A DNA stretch of 18,193 bases. Origin: an uncultured Xanthobacteraceae bacterium (lineage in GTDB: Bacteria; Pseudomonadota; Alphaproteobacteria; Rhizobiales; Xanthobacteraceae). Under the pieces are notes generated by a model that was not told the DNA's origin, ran no database searches, and saw only the letters and a list, made by a program, of their open reading frames with translations. The number at the start of each line of letters is the position of its first letter. Position 1 is the first letter of the stretch. The position numbers and the translations under genes are program-made. The DNA lies in assembly GCA_955652925.1 (NCBI GenBank), contig CATPCO010000164.1, forward strand, positions 1-18,193. The letters are read 5' to 3'. This document shows positions 6,588-14,185 of the stretch, in pieces.

Positions 6588-7736
6588 GTGACGCTCGGCC
6601 TGCTTGCTGCCGCCGGATTGGGTCTGTGGCTGTATCTGCTTCTGGGCCGGGGAGGATTTTGGCTTTGCACCGAGCGCGACGATTGGAAGACGGTGGCACT
6701 CGCGCAGCGGCCGGGTGTGGCCGTGGTGATGCCGGCACGCAACGAGGCGGCCGGGATCGCCGCAAGTGCCCGATCGCTCGCTGCGCAGGATTACCCCTGC
6801 ACGATTGTGCTGGTCGATGACGAGAGCAGCGACGGTACGGCCGAGATCGCACGCGCGGCGCTCGCAACGAATGGCGGGCACCAATTTCAAGTGGTGAAAA
6901 GTCAAAACCTGCCTCCGGGATGGACCGGGAAACTTTGGGCAATCAAACAGGGCATCGACGCCGCGATGGCGCTGCGGCCGGCACCGGAATACCTGCTTCT
7001 CACCGATGCCGACATCGTCCACCCCGCCGACTCGATTACCCGGCTGGTTGCACAAGCGCGCTCCAAAGGCCTTCTGCTCACCTCGCTGATGGTGGAGCTG
7101 CGCTGCAAGACCTTTGCCGAGCGGATAACGATTCCGGCTTTTATCTTCTTCTTCCAGATGCTGTATCCGTTCGCCTGGGTCAACAACCCCAGGAACGAGA
7201 TCGCCGCCGCTGCGGGCGGCTGCATGCTGATACGCGCCGATGCTCTTTTACGCATCGGCGGCATTGCGGCTATCCGCGACGCCCTCATCGATGACTGCGC
7301 TTTGGCAAAAGCATTCAAGCGGCATGGCCCGATCTGGCTCGCCCTCAGCTCGCGTGTGCGCAGCATTCGCAGCTATGCCTCGCTCGCGGAAATCCGGGCG
7401 ATGGTGGTGCGGTCAGCCTATGCGCAGTTGCGCTATTCGCCGCTGCTATTGCTGGCAACCGTCGCCGCAATGACGATTGCTTATCTGCTTCCCCCTGTCA
7501 TGGCGATTTTTGGTCCGGGCGCGGCTCGTGCAATGGGAGCATTGAGCTGGAGCTTGATGGCCGTTGCGTTTCTGCCGACATTGCGGCTCTACCGGGTGTC
7601 AGCCGTGTGGAGCGTCGCTCTTCCCGCGATTGCGCTGCTGTACATGGTCTTTACGCTCGATTCGGCGTACCAATACCTGCGCGGCCGCGGCGGGAGCTGG
7701 AAGGGCCGCGTCCAAGCCAACGTGTCCAAATCGTGA
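6588..7736 (+). CDS. hpnB: Hopanoid-associated glycosyltransferase HpnB
   Basis: This is a 382-residue membrane-anchored family 2 glycosyltransferase resembling HpnB. An N-terminal membrane segment (about 2-20) precedes the GT-A domain: VAVVMPARNEAAG near 44-56, VDDESSDG at 76-83, the DAD metal-binding motif at 140-142, and an acidic IDD at 234-236. Three hydrophobic segments follow at about 284-308, 317-333 and 339-357. The start is GTG, with a stop just upstream in frame and GAGGG 10 bases before it, so no longer form is possible. It opens the operon and overlaps hpnC by 4 bases. Its acceptor is not established, and a sugar-modified hopanoid cannot be claimed from sequence. Confidence 0.88.
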   Translation: MTLGLLAAAGLGLWLYLLLGRGGFWLCTERDDWKTVALAQRPGVAVVMPARNEAAGIAASARSLAAQDYPCTIVLVDDESSDGTAEIARAALATNGGHQFQVVKSQNLPPGWTGKLWAIKQGIDAAMALRPAPEYLLLTDADIVHPADSITRLVAQARSKGLLLTSLMVELRCKTFAERITIPAFIFFFQMLYPFAWVNNPRNEIAAAAGGCMLIRADALLRIGGIAAIRDALIDDCALAKAFKRHGPIWLALSSRVRSIRSYASLAEIRAMVVRSAYAQLRYSPLLLLATVAAMTIAYLLPPVMAIFGPGAARAMGALSWSLMAVAFLPTLRLYRVSAVWSVALPAIALLYMVFTLDSAYQYLRGRGGSWKGRVQANVSKS

Positions 7737-8614
7737 CCATTACGACGCTGGCAGCGCGCTCGGGCAAGGGTCATCGGGACGAAAACTTTCCCGTGGCATC
7801 CCGGCTCATTCATCCGCGGCACAGGCGAACCATTCTCGCATTTTACGAGTTCGTGCGCACCGCCGACGACATTGCGGATCACGGGACGCTTGCGCCATCC
7901 GAGAAACTTGCGCTCATCGACCAACTCGAAGCGACGTTGCTCGGCGTGAGCAACCAGGAGCCGGTTGGCATTGCGCTGCGCGCGGAGCTCTCGGAACACC
8001 GGCTGTCGCCGCGCCATGCCCAGGACCTGCTCACCGCCTTCCGGATGGATGTGACCAAGCGCCGCTACCGGGATTGGGACGACCTGATCGGATATTGCAG
8101 CTATTCCGCGATGCCGGTCGGGCGTTTCGTCCTCGACGTGCACGGGGAGAGCCGCGCCACCTGGCCCGCCAATGACGCGCTGTGCGCGGCGCTGCAGATC
8201 GTCAATCATCTGCAGGATTGCGGAACCGACTACCGCAATCTCGATCGCGCCTATATTCCGCTCGACGCGCTCGCAGCAGCCGGCACAACGGTGGAAGCGC
8301 TTGGGCAAGCGCGAGCGTCACCGGCGCTGCTCGCTTGCATCCACACGCTTGCCGGCCGGACCAAGGGGCTCCTGCGCGAGGCCAGGATCTTTCCTTCCAT
8401 CATTTTCGATACCCGGCTTGGGCTGGAAGTTGCGGTCATTCAGCGATTGGCGGAGCACCTTGCAGGCCTGCTCGCCCGGCGCGACCCCCTGAGCGAGCAG
8501 GTTCATCTGGGCCCTGCCGGATTCGCATGCCGCGGCGCTCTCGCCATATTATTGGGCGTGATGCAACGGGCCGGCCGCAGGCTTGCGAGCCGCCGCCACA
8601 TACAGGATGCGTGA
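7733..8614 (+). CDS. hpnC: HpnC, hydroxysqualene synthase
   Basis: This member of the squalene/phytoene synthase family is 293 residues long from the GTG at 7733. In the HpnC-D-E pathway known from Zymomonas and Rhodopseudomonas, HpnC converts presqualene diphosphate to hydroxysqualene. The two Asp-rich motifs for Mg-diphosphate binding are TADDIADHG (D45, D49) and LQDCGTDYRN (D162, D166). ENFPVASRLIHPRHRRTI at the N-terminus is typical of HpnC. The start overlaps the hpnB stop in a GTGA arrangement, implying translational coupling. A longer open frame runs upstream inside hpnB but has no HpnC-like sequence. hpnD starts 3 bases after its stop. Confidence 0.93.
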   Translation: MTITTLAARSGKGHRDENFPVASRLIHPRHRRTILAFYEFVRTADDIADHGTLAPSEKLALIDQLEATLLGVSNQEPVGIALRAELSEHRLSPRHAQDLLTAFRMDVTKRRYRDWDDLIGYCSYSAMPVGRFVLDVHGESRATWPANDALCAALQIVNHLQDCGTDYRNLDRAYIPLDALAAAGTTVEALGQARASPALLACIHTLAGRTKGLLREARIFPSIIFDTRLGLEVAVIQRLAEHLAGLLARRDPLSEQVHLGPAGFACRGALAILLGVMQRAGRRLASRRHIQDA

Positions 8615-8617
8615 ATC

Positions 8618-9454
8618 TTGGCGCTGGCAGAAGTTTCGGGCACCGCGGCCGCCGAGCGTGCGTCGAGCAGCTCGTTCTACAACGCCATGCGCATTCTACC
8701 GCGTGCGCAGCGCGAGGCCATGTTCGAAATCTATGCCTTTTGCCGCCAGGTCGACGATATCGCTGATTCGAGCGAACCACGCGTTGTGCGCCGCGAGGAG
8801 CTCAACCGCTGGCGTGCCGATATTAACGAGCTCTATGCCGGAAATCCGACCTCGCGCACCGCAGGACTGGTGGGGCCTTTGCGCGATTTCGGACTGCGGC
8901 GGGAGGACTTCCATTCCATCATTGATGGGATGGAAATGGATGTGGTGAGCGACATCCGCGCGCCTGACGAGGCGACGCTGGAGGAATATTGCGACAAGGT
9001 GGCAAGTGCGGTCGGGCGACTTTCCGTACGCATCTTCGGAATGCAGGAGCAGGACGGGCTTGCGCTCGCTCACCACCTCGGACGCGCTTTGCAGCTGACG
9101 AACATTCTGCGCGACCTCGATGAGGATGCCGCTATCGGCCGACTTTACCTGCCGGCGCCGCTGTTACATTCAGCCGGGATCTGGACGACGCATCCGGCCT
9201 CGGTCCTGGCAAACCGGGCATTAGGCGAGGTTTGCGGCAGGATCGTCGCGCGTGCGCGCGAGCATTTCAGGCAAGCCGACGTCATCATGAATCGCAACCC
9301 GCGCCGCATCGTGCGCGCCCCGCGACTCATGGCGGAGGCCTACAGGACTATTCTCGACCGCCTTGTTGAGCGCGGCTGGACTGCGCCGCGCCGGCCGGTT
9401 CATCTGCCGCGCGCGCGACTGTTATGGATTCTCATGCGCCACGCTCTGGTCTGA
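8618..9454 (+). CDS. hpnD: HpnD, presqualene diphosphate synthase
   Basis: This 278-residue trans-prenyltransferase should join two farnesyl diphosphates head-to-head into presqualene diphosphate, the first committed step to squalene. The family signature SSSFYNAMRILPRAQREAMF lies at about 17-36. The first Asp-rich motif is VDDIAD (D46, D47, D50), and the second is LTNILRDLDED (D166, D170). The start is TTG at 8618: a stop lies immediately upstream in frame, the next in-frame ATG falls inside the conserved signature, and AGGA is 11 bases upstream. It is 3 bases after hpnC and its stop overlaps the probable hpnE ATG by one base. Its HpnC paralogue upstream performs the second step. Confidence 0.93.
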   Translation: MALAEVSGTAAAERASSSSFYNAMRILPRAQREAMFEIYAFCRQVDDIADSSEPRVVRREELNRWRADINELYAGNPTSRTAGLVGPLRDFGLRREDFHSIIDGMEMDVVSDIRAPDEATLEEYCDKVASAVGRLSVRIFGMQEQDGLALAHHLGRALQLTNILRDLDEDAAIGRLYLPAPLLHSAGIWTTHPASVLANRALGEVCGRIVARAREHFRQADVIMNRNPRRIVRAPRLMAEAYRTILDRLVERGWTAPRRPVHLPRARLLWILMRHALV

Positions 9455-10692
9455 TGGCGGTTCATGTGATTGGCGCCGGCCTCGCCGGCCTTGCCGCCGC
9501 GATGCGCCTGGCCGAACGCGATGCCGGCGTCTTCGTCCACGAAGCAGCCAGCCAGGCCGGAGGGCGTTGCCGCTCCTACCACGACCCCGTCCTCGATATG
9601 GTGATCGACAACGGAAATCATCTTCTGTTGTCCGGCAATCACGCGGCACTCGCCTACCTGAGCGCCAGCGGCGCCGCGCGGCATCTGGAAGGTCCGCCAC
9701 ATGCCGAGTTTGCGTTCGTCGACCTTGCGGGCGGCGAGCGATGGACGCTCAGGATCAACGACGGAAAATTGCCGGCCTGGATTTTCGACAAACGGCGCCG
9801 GGTGCCTGGTACGCATATCGGCGACTATTTTTCGTTTGCGCGCTTGCTTTGGGCACGGCAGGAAAAGACGGTTTGCGAGACCGTCCCTTGCAGCGGACCG
9901 CTGTACGAGCGGCTCGCCCGGCCGCTCTGGCTGGCAGCGCTCAACACCGAGCCGAAGGAGGCGAGCGCGCAACTCGCTGGCGCGGTGATGGCGGAAACTC
10001 TGGCGCGGGGCGGAAAGGCGTGCCGGCCACTCTTCGCACGCGCCGGCCTCGCACAGGTGTTCGTGGACCCTGCGCTTGAGTGGTTGCGCAAACGCAAGGT
10101 CGCAATTGCGCTCGGGCGCCGGTTGCGGGCGCTCGAGCTCGTTGCCGACCGGGTGACAGCTCTCGAATTCACAGACGGAAAGATCGCAATCGATGCGGGC
10201 GATAGCGTCATCCTTGCCGTACCACCCATGGTGGCCCGCGACCTCGTTCCCGAGCTCGAAACTCCGGATGCATTCCGTGCCATCGTCAACGCTCATTTCC
10301 GGATCGATCCGCCAGCCACGTTCCCACCCATCATGGGCGTCGTGAACGGCACGATCGAGTGGCTCTTCGCCTTCGAGCATCGGCTATCGGTGACAATCAG
10401 CTGCGCCGACCGCCTGCTGGATGCTGCGCGCGAGAGTCTGGCCAGGCAGATCTGGGACGAGGTGGCAGCCGTCACAGGGCTTCCGCATTCGATGCCACTG
10501 TGGCAGATCGTGCGCGAGCGCCGCGCAACGTTCGCCGCCACGCCAGCCCAGAATGCGAGGCGTCCGGGCGCGCGAACGCGTTGGAGCAATCTCTTCCTCG
10601 CCGGCGATTGGACCAGGACCGGGCTGCCGGCCACGATCGAAGGCGCCGTACGGTCGGGCTATCGCGCGGCCGATCTCATCATTGCGGCCTGA
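9454..10692 (+). CDS. hpnE: HpnE, squalene-forming FAD-dependent oxidoreductase
   Basis: This 412-residue flavoprotein resembles the squalene-associated FAD-dependent desaturase family. HpnE is known to reduce hydroxysqualene to squalene. The N-terminal dinucleotide fold reads VIGAGLAGLAAAMRL with GAGLAG at 7-12, an acidic residue at E30 and GGR at 36-38. The C-terminal FAD-binding strand is LFLAGDWTRTGLPATIEGA from about 380. I chose the ATG at 9454, which overlaps the hpnD stop (TGATG). An ATG at 9424 would add ten residues not typical of the fold. It completes the HpnC-D-E set, and shc follows within a few bases. Confidence 0.92.
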   Translation: MAVHVIGAGLAGLAAAMRLAERDAGVFVHEAASQAGGRCRSYHDPVLDMVIDNGNHLLLSGNHAALAYLSASGAARHLEGPPHAEFAFVDLAGGERWTLRINDGKLPAWIFDKRRRVPGTHIGDYFSFARLLWARQEKTVCETVPCSGPLYERLARPLWLAALNTEPKEASAQLAGAVMAETLARGGKACRPLFARAGLAQVFVDPALEWLRKRKVAIALGRRLRALELVADRVTALEFTDGKIAIDAGDSVILAVPPMVARDLVPELETPDAFRAIVNAHFRIDPPATFPPIMGVVNGTIEWLFAFEHRLSVTISCADRLLDAARESLARQIWDEVAAVTGLPHSMPLWQIVRERRATFAATPAQNARRPGARTRWSNLFLAGDWTRTGLPATIEGAVRSGYRAADLIIAA

Positions 10693-10696
10693 CCCG

Positions 10697-12649
10697 ATGC
10701 GGCGAAACCTCCAGGAGCATCCAGTGCCATCCGCAGCAAACCTCGATCGCAGCATAGCGCGCGCCACTGCGGCGTTGCTGGCGCTGCAGAAGGAAGACGG
10801 CCACTGGGTGTTCGAGCTTGAAGCCGATGCCACGATCCCGGCGGAATACGTGCTCCTTCGCCACTACTTGGGCGAGCCCGTGGACGCCGCGCTCGAGGAG
10901 AAGATCGCCCGTTATCTGCGCCGCATTCAGGGGGATCACGGGGGCTGGCCTTTATTTCGCGACGGCGCGCTCGACGTCAGCACGAGCGTCAAGGCCTATT
11001 TCGCGTTAAAGATCATCGGTGATGGTTTCTACGCACCGCATATGCAGCGCGCCGGCGAGGCCATTCGCTCGCGCGGAGGCGCCGCGCGCGCCAACGTGTT
11101 CACGCGCATTATGCTCGCGCTGTTCGGATTCATTTCCTGGCGCGCCGTCCCGGTGCTGCCGGTCGAGATCATGCTGCTGCCGCGATGGTTTCCGTTCCAC
11201 CTCGACAAAATCTCATATTGGAGCCGCACCGTCATTGTGCCGCTGATGGTCTTGCAGGCACTCAAGCCCAGCGCACGCAACACCAAGCGAGTGACGATCG
11301 ACGAGCTTTTCATTGAGCCGCCGCACGAGGTCGGCGCCCCACCAAAGGCGCCCCAGCAGAAAGCCTCGTGGTTCTGGTTCTTTCGGCTCATCGATATCGT
11401 GCTGCACGCCGCCGAGCCTTATTTGCCCGCGCGCTTGCGCAAGCAAGCCATCGACCGCGCTTTGCAATGGGTGAACGAGCGCCTCAACGGCGAGGACGGC
11501 CTCGGCGCGATCTTTCCCGCCATGGCGAACAGCGTCATGATGTTCGATGCGCTCGGCTATCCCGAGGATCATCCGCAACGAGCAATCGCGCGCAAATCCA
11601 TCGAGAAGCTCCTCGCGGTGCACGAGCATGAAGCCTATTGCCAGCCCTGTGTTTCTCCCATCTGGGACACCGGGTTAACCTGTCATGCCTTGCTCGAAGC
11701 CGGCGGCGAGCATGCGGCGGCGCAGGCACGCAAAGGACTCGATTGGCTTCTTCCCCGGCAGGTTCTAGACGTGCGTGGCGACTGGGCCGCGCGGCGGGGA
11801 GACCTGCGCCCAGGCGGCTGGGCGTTCCAGTATGCCAATGCGCATTATCCCGACGTTGATGATACCGCCGTCGTGGTAATGGCAATGGATCGCACCGCAC
11901 CGGGCGACTTTCGCTCTTCGATCGAGCGCGCGCGCGAATGGATTACCGGCATGCAAAGCCGCAACGGCGCCTGGGGCGCCTTCGACGCGGACAACGAGTA
12001 TTACTATCTCAACAACATTCCATTCGCCGATCACGGGGCCTTGCTCGATCCTCCGACCGAGGACGTGACGGCGCGTTGCGTCTCCATGCTGGTGCAACTC
12101 GGCGAAACCGCGCAGAACAGCGACCCGCTGAGGCGCGCGCTCGATTATTTGCGCGCTACCCAGATGCAGGACGGCAGCTGGTATGGCCGCTGGGGAATGA
12201 ATTACATCTACGGCACCTGGTCGGTGCTGTGCGCGCTCAATGCCGCCGGGGTCGATCACGGCGCGAGCGAGTTTCGCAAAGCGGTGGCTTGGCTGGTCAG
12301 GATCCAGAATCCCGACGGCGGCTGGGGAGAAGACGGGTCGAGCTACAAGCTCGATTACCATGGTTATGAGGAAGCGCCGAGCACGGCCTCGCAGACCGCC
12401 TGGGCCTTGCTCGGACTGATGGCCGCGGGCGAGGTCGACCATCCCGCGGTCGCGCGCGGAGTGGACTACCTCTCACGTCTGCAAGACGAAAACGGTTTCT
12501 GGAACGAGCCGCGCTACACCGCGACCGGCTTCCCGCGGGTGTTTTATCTGCGCTACCACGGCTACGCCAAATTTTTCCCGCTATGGGCACTCGCGCGCTA
12601 CCGCAATCTCACGGCCACCAATTCCCGCTCGGTGGCGTTCGGGATGTGA
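10697..12649 (+). CDS. shc: Squalene-hopene cyclase
   Basis: Squalene-hopene cyclase (also called HpnF) is a monotopic membrane enzyme that protonates squalene and forms the pentacyclic hopene/hopanol skeleton. The 650-residue product has the catalytic DVDDTA motif (D386, D388, D389), matching the DxDDTA of characterised cyclases. It also has several QW repeats: LQKEDGHW and IQGDHGGW near the N-terminus, MQSRNGAWGAFDADN, MQDGSW, IQNPDGGWGEDG and LQDENGFW. YGTWSVLCAL and FYLRYHGYAKFFPLWAL lie near the C-terminus. The ATG is 4 bases after hpnE. A GTG at 10724 has AGGAG exactly 6 bases upstream and may be the true start, removing nine residues before the conserved region. Length is normal and nothing appears broken. 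Confidence 0.96.
   Translation: MRRNLQEHPVPSAANLDRSIARATAALLALQKEDGHWVFELEADATIPAEYVLLRHYLGEPVDAALEEKIARYLRRIQGDHGGWPLFRDGALDVSTSVKAYFALKIIGDGFYAPHMQRAGEAIRSRGGAARANVFTRIMLALFGFISWRAVPVLPVEIMLLPRWFPFHLDKISYWSRTVIVPLMVLQALKPSARNTKRVTIDELFIEPPHEVGAPPKAPQQKASWFWFFRLIDIVLHAAEPYLPARLRKQAIDRALQWVNERLNGEDGLGAIFPAMANSVMMFDALGYPEDHPQRAIARKSIEKLLAVHEHEAYCQPCVSPIWDTGLTCHALLEAGGEHAAAQARKGLDWLLPRQVLDVRGDWAARRGDLRPGGWAFQYANAHYPDVDDTAVVVMAMDRTAPGDFRSSIERAREWITGMQSRNGAWGAFDADNEYYYLNNIPFADHGALLDPPTEDVTARCVSMLVQLGETAQNSDPLRRALDYLRATQMQDGSWYGRWGMNYIYGTWSVLCALNAAGVDHGASEFRKAVAWLVRIQNPDGGWGEDGSSYKLDYHGYEEAPSTASQTAWALLGLMAAGEVDHPAVARGVDYLSRLQDENGFWNEPRYTATGFPRVFYLRYHGYAKFFPLWALARYRNLTATNSRSVAFGM
10713..10717 (+). 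promoter_or_regulatory. Strong internal ribosome binding site near the shc start
   Basis: AGGAG lies 6 bases before GTG 10724, whereas ATG 10697 has only GC-rich sequence before it. This favours the shorter cyclase, or re-initiation by ribosomes leaving hpnE. Confidence 0.5.
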
Positions 12650-12659
12650 CCGCCCGGCG

Positions 12660-13664
12660 ATGAAGCTGCGTGTTCTTTCGGAACCCGATTGCCGCGCGCT
12701 CATGGGCATGCGTGCTGCAATCGACGTCCAGGCCGAGGCATTTGCGTTGCTCGCCAGTGGACGCGCGGTGGCAGGCCTGCGAACATTCGTCAGTTCGCAG
12801 GTGCCGCCCGCAGTTGCCATCTTCAATCCCTGTTTCCTTCGCAACGCCGGCGGCTATGGCATCAAAGTGATTTCGGATTTCTATGGCAACGAAACGCGCG
12901 GTCTGACGCGGATGACCGGTTTGGTTGCTCTTTTCGATGGCGAGACCGGCTATCCCCGAACCGTCATGGAGGCGGGCTATCTCACCGATCTGCGCACGGG
13001 CGCAGGCACCGCGCTCGCGGCGCGCTTCCTGGCGCGCGATGATAGTCGCGTCATGACCATCATCGGGGCAGGCCGTGTCGCGCGCAGCCAAGTCACGGCC
13101 CTCACCGAGCTGTTCGAAATCGACACCGTTCACGTGATCACGCGCAGCCGTGGCAGGGGCGAAGAGTTCGCCCGCCGCATGACGGCCCTTTGCGGCAACC
13201 GGACAAGGACGATCCATGTGGCAGAGCGCGCCGAGGCGGCGGTGCGGGCTTCCGATATCGTGGTCGCTGCCACGACCTCGGAAACACCGGTTCTCTTTGG
13301 AGAATGGCTCAAGCCGGGGACATTCGTCGCCGCCGTCGGCGCGCACAAGGCTGCGGCGCGCGAGGTGGACAGTGAAACCATACGCCGCGCATCAAAGCTC
13401 GTGATCGACAGCCGCGCCGATTGTCTCGATCACGCCGGCGATCTGATCGTGCCGCTTGCGCATGGTCTCATCGCGCGCGAGGCGATCGCAGAGATGGCGG
13501 AGCTCGCGACCGGAAGCTGCCAAGGCCGGAGTTCACACGAGGAGATCACCTACTACAAGTCGATGGGTGTACCCGTCCAGGATTTGGTCACCGCGCAGCA
13601 CATTGAGCGCCGCGCCATTGCGTGCGGCGCGGGCATCGAAGTGGAATTGGGCGGCGAAGAATGA
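12660..13664 (+). CDS. Ornithine cyclodeaminase / mu-crystallin family protein
   Basis: This 334-residue cytosolic NAD(P)-binding protein belongs to the ornithine cyclodeaminase/mu-crystallin family, which includes cyclodeaminases, imine/ketimine reductases and amino acid dehydrogenases. Lys69 (GIKV) and Arg112 (LTDLRTGAGTALA) match the substrate-binding pair of ornithine cyclodeaminase. IIGAGRVARSQ at 134-144 is the dinucleotide loop. The segment VGAHKAAAREVD at 226-237 replaces the GGDCPGKTEL-like segment carrying the catalytic Asp of true cyclodeaminase, so ornithine cyclisation is doubtful and an imine reductase-like activity is more plausible. It starts 10 bases after shc with a weak ribosome binding site, so it should be the last gene of the hopanoid operon. 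A link to hopanoids is inference from position. Confidence 0.85.
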   Translation: MKLRVLSEPDCRALMGMRAAIDVQAEAFALLASGRAVAGLRTFVSSQVPPAVAIFNPCFLRNAGGYGIKVISDFYGNETRGLTRMTGLVALFDGETGYPRTVMEAGYLTDLRTGAGTALAARFLARDDSRVMTIIGAGRVARSQVTALTELFEIDTVHVITRSRGRGEEFARRMTALCGNRTRTIHVAERAEAAVRASDIVVAATTSETPVLFGEWLKPGTFVAAVGAHKAAAREVDSETIRRASKLVIDSRADCLDHAGDLIVPLAHGLIAREAIAEMAELATGSCQGRSSHEEITYYKSMGVPVQDLVTAQHIERRAIACGAGIEVELGGEE

Positions 13665-13706
13665 TCCGGGGCAACCGGGTGCGCCGGTAGAACACCAAAG
13701 CGCATT

Positions 13707-13770
13707 GTAGCACATGAGCGAAGCGATATGCGGGAACCGGCCCCGATATCGCTGCGCTCATCCGGGCTAC
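13707..13770. repeat. Intergenic palindromic repeat of Bradyrhizobium type
   Basis: The left arm begins GTAGCACATGAGCGAAGCG and the right arm, read backwards, begins GTAGCCCGGATGAGCGCAGC. The arms pair along most of about 28 bases around an AACCGG-like centre. The minus-strand reading gives the peptide SPDERSDIG, a pattern I recall from many spurious proteins predicted over dispersed repeats in Bradyrhizobium-like genomes. It could form a strong RNA hairpin and end or stabilise the hpn operon message. Copy number cannot be judged here. Confidence 0.6.
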
Positions 13771-13980
13771 GACAAGGACGCTGCGCGGTCTCCATCCCGC
13801 GGAGCAGGTCTGCTGTCGTCGACGCCGCCGCGGGCTCCTATGGAGGCCCCTGATTGTTCACTCTACGAGAATGCTGCATTCAGCAGGTGTCCAATTCAAA
13901 AAGCCCATTACCAACAACACATCTGACGCTAGCACGGTGATACGAGTCAAGAGTTAGCCTGACTCGCCTCGCCTGTAGCG

Positions 13981-13989
13981 AAGGAGAGG
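13981..13989 (+). promoter_or_regulatory. Strong ribosome binding site before a small frame
   Basis: AAGGAGAGG lies 7 bases before ATG 13997. Its quality is the main reason to take the 62-codon frame seriously. Confidence 0.5.
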
Positions 13990-13996
13990 TTCCATC

Positions 13997-14185
13997 ATGG
14001 TTGCGTTTGTACTCACGACAATCGGATTCGCTGGAGCAATGAGCATCCCGGTCTTCCTAACCGCAATTGCTGAAAGCGCCGCATCCAAGATCCAGCCCCC
14101 GTCCTTGCGGTCTCACCGACACTTGGACCGCGCGTTGAGGTTGCTTGATGGCGACCAGCTCGCTTCAAGCCGAAGCGTCGCTTAG
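13997..14185 (+). CDS. Possible small hypothetical protein, hydrophobic N-terminus
   Basis: I do not recognise this 62-residue product. Residues 1-25 (MVAFVLTTIGFAGAMSIPVF onward) are hydrophobic and could form one membrane segment or an export signal. The C-terminal half is polar and Arg-rich. The start has an excellent ribosome binding site (AAGGAGAGG, 7-base spacing). Its stop overlaps the convergent LysR stop by two bases. Base composition is AT-rich like the LysR gene and unlike the hopanoid and molybdoenzyme genes, so it may have arrived with the LysR gene or be a remnant of something larger. No domain supports it, so it may equally be a chance frame. Confidence 0.4.
   Translation: MVAFVLTTIGFAGAMSIPVFLTAIAESAASKIQPPSLRSHRHLDRALRLLDGDQLASSRSVA

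Larger units (their letters stand above)
13665..13996. other. Gene-free region after the hopanoid operon
   Basis: This stretch contains the inverted repeat at 13707-13770, small hairpins (TGCTG/CAGCA near 13873 and GAGTCA/TGACTC at 13944-13965) and a drop in GC from about 13840 onward. A 70-codon frame at 13714-13926 is probably not a gene because its beginning is the repeat itself. I see no clear classical terminator for the operon other than the repeat. Confidence 0.5.

Noticed and set aside
9400..10380. 326-codon minus-strand frame over hpnE
   Set aside because: It is the antisense of a gene with clear FAD motifs, and shows no recognisable domain.
13714..13926. 70-codon frame after the hopanoid operon
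   Set aside because: Its first part is the palindromic repeat and it has no convincing ribosome binding site.
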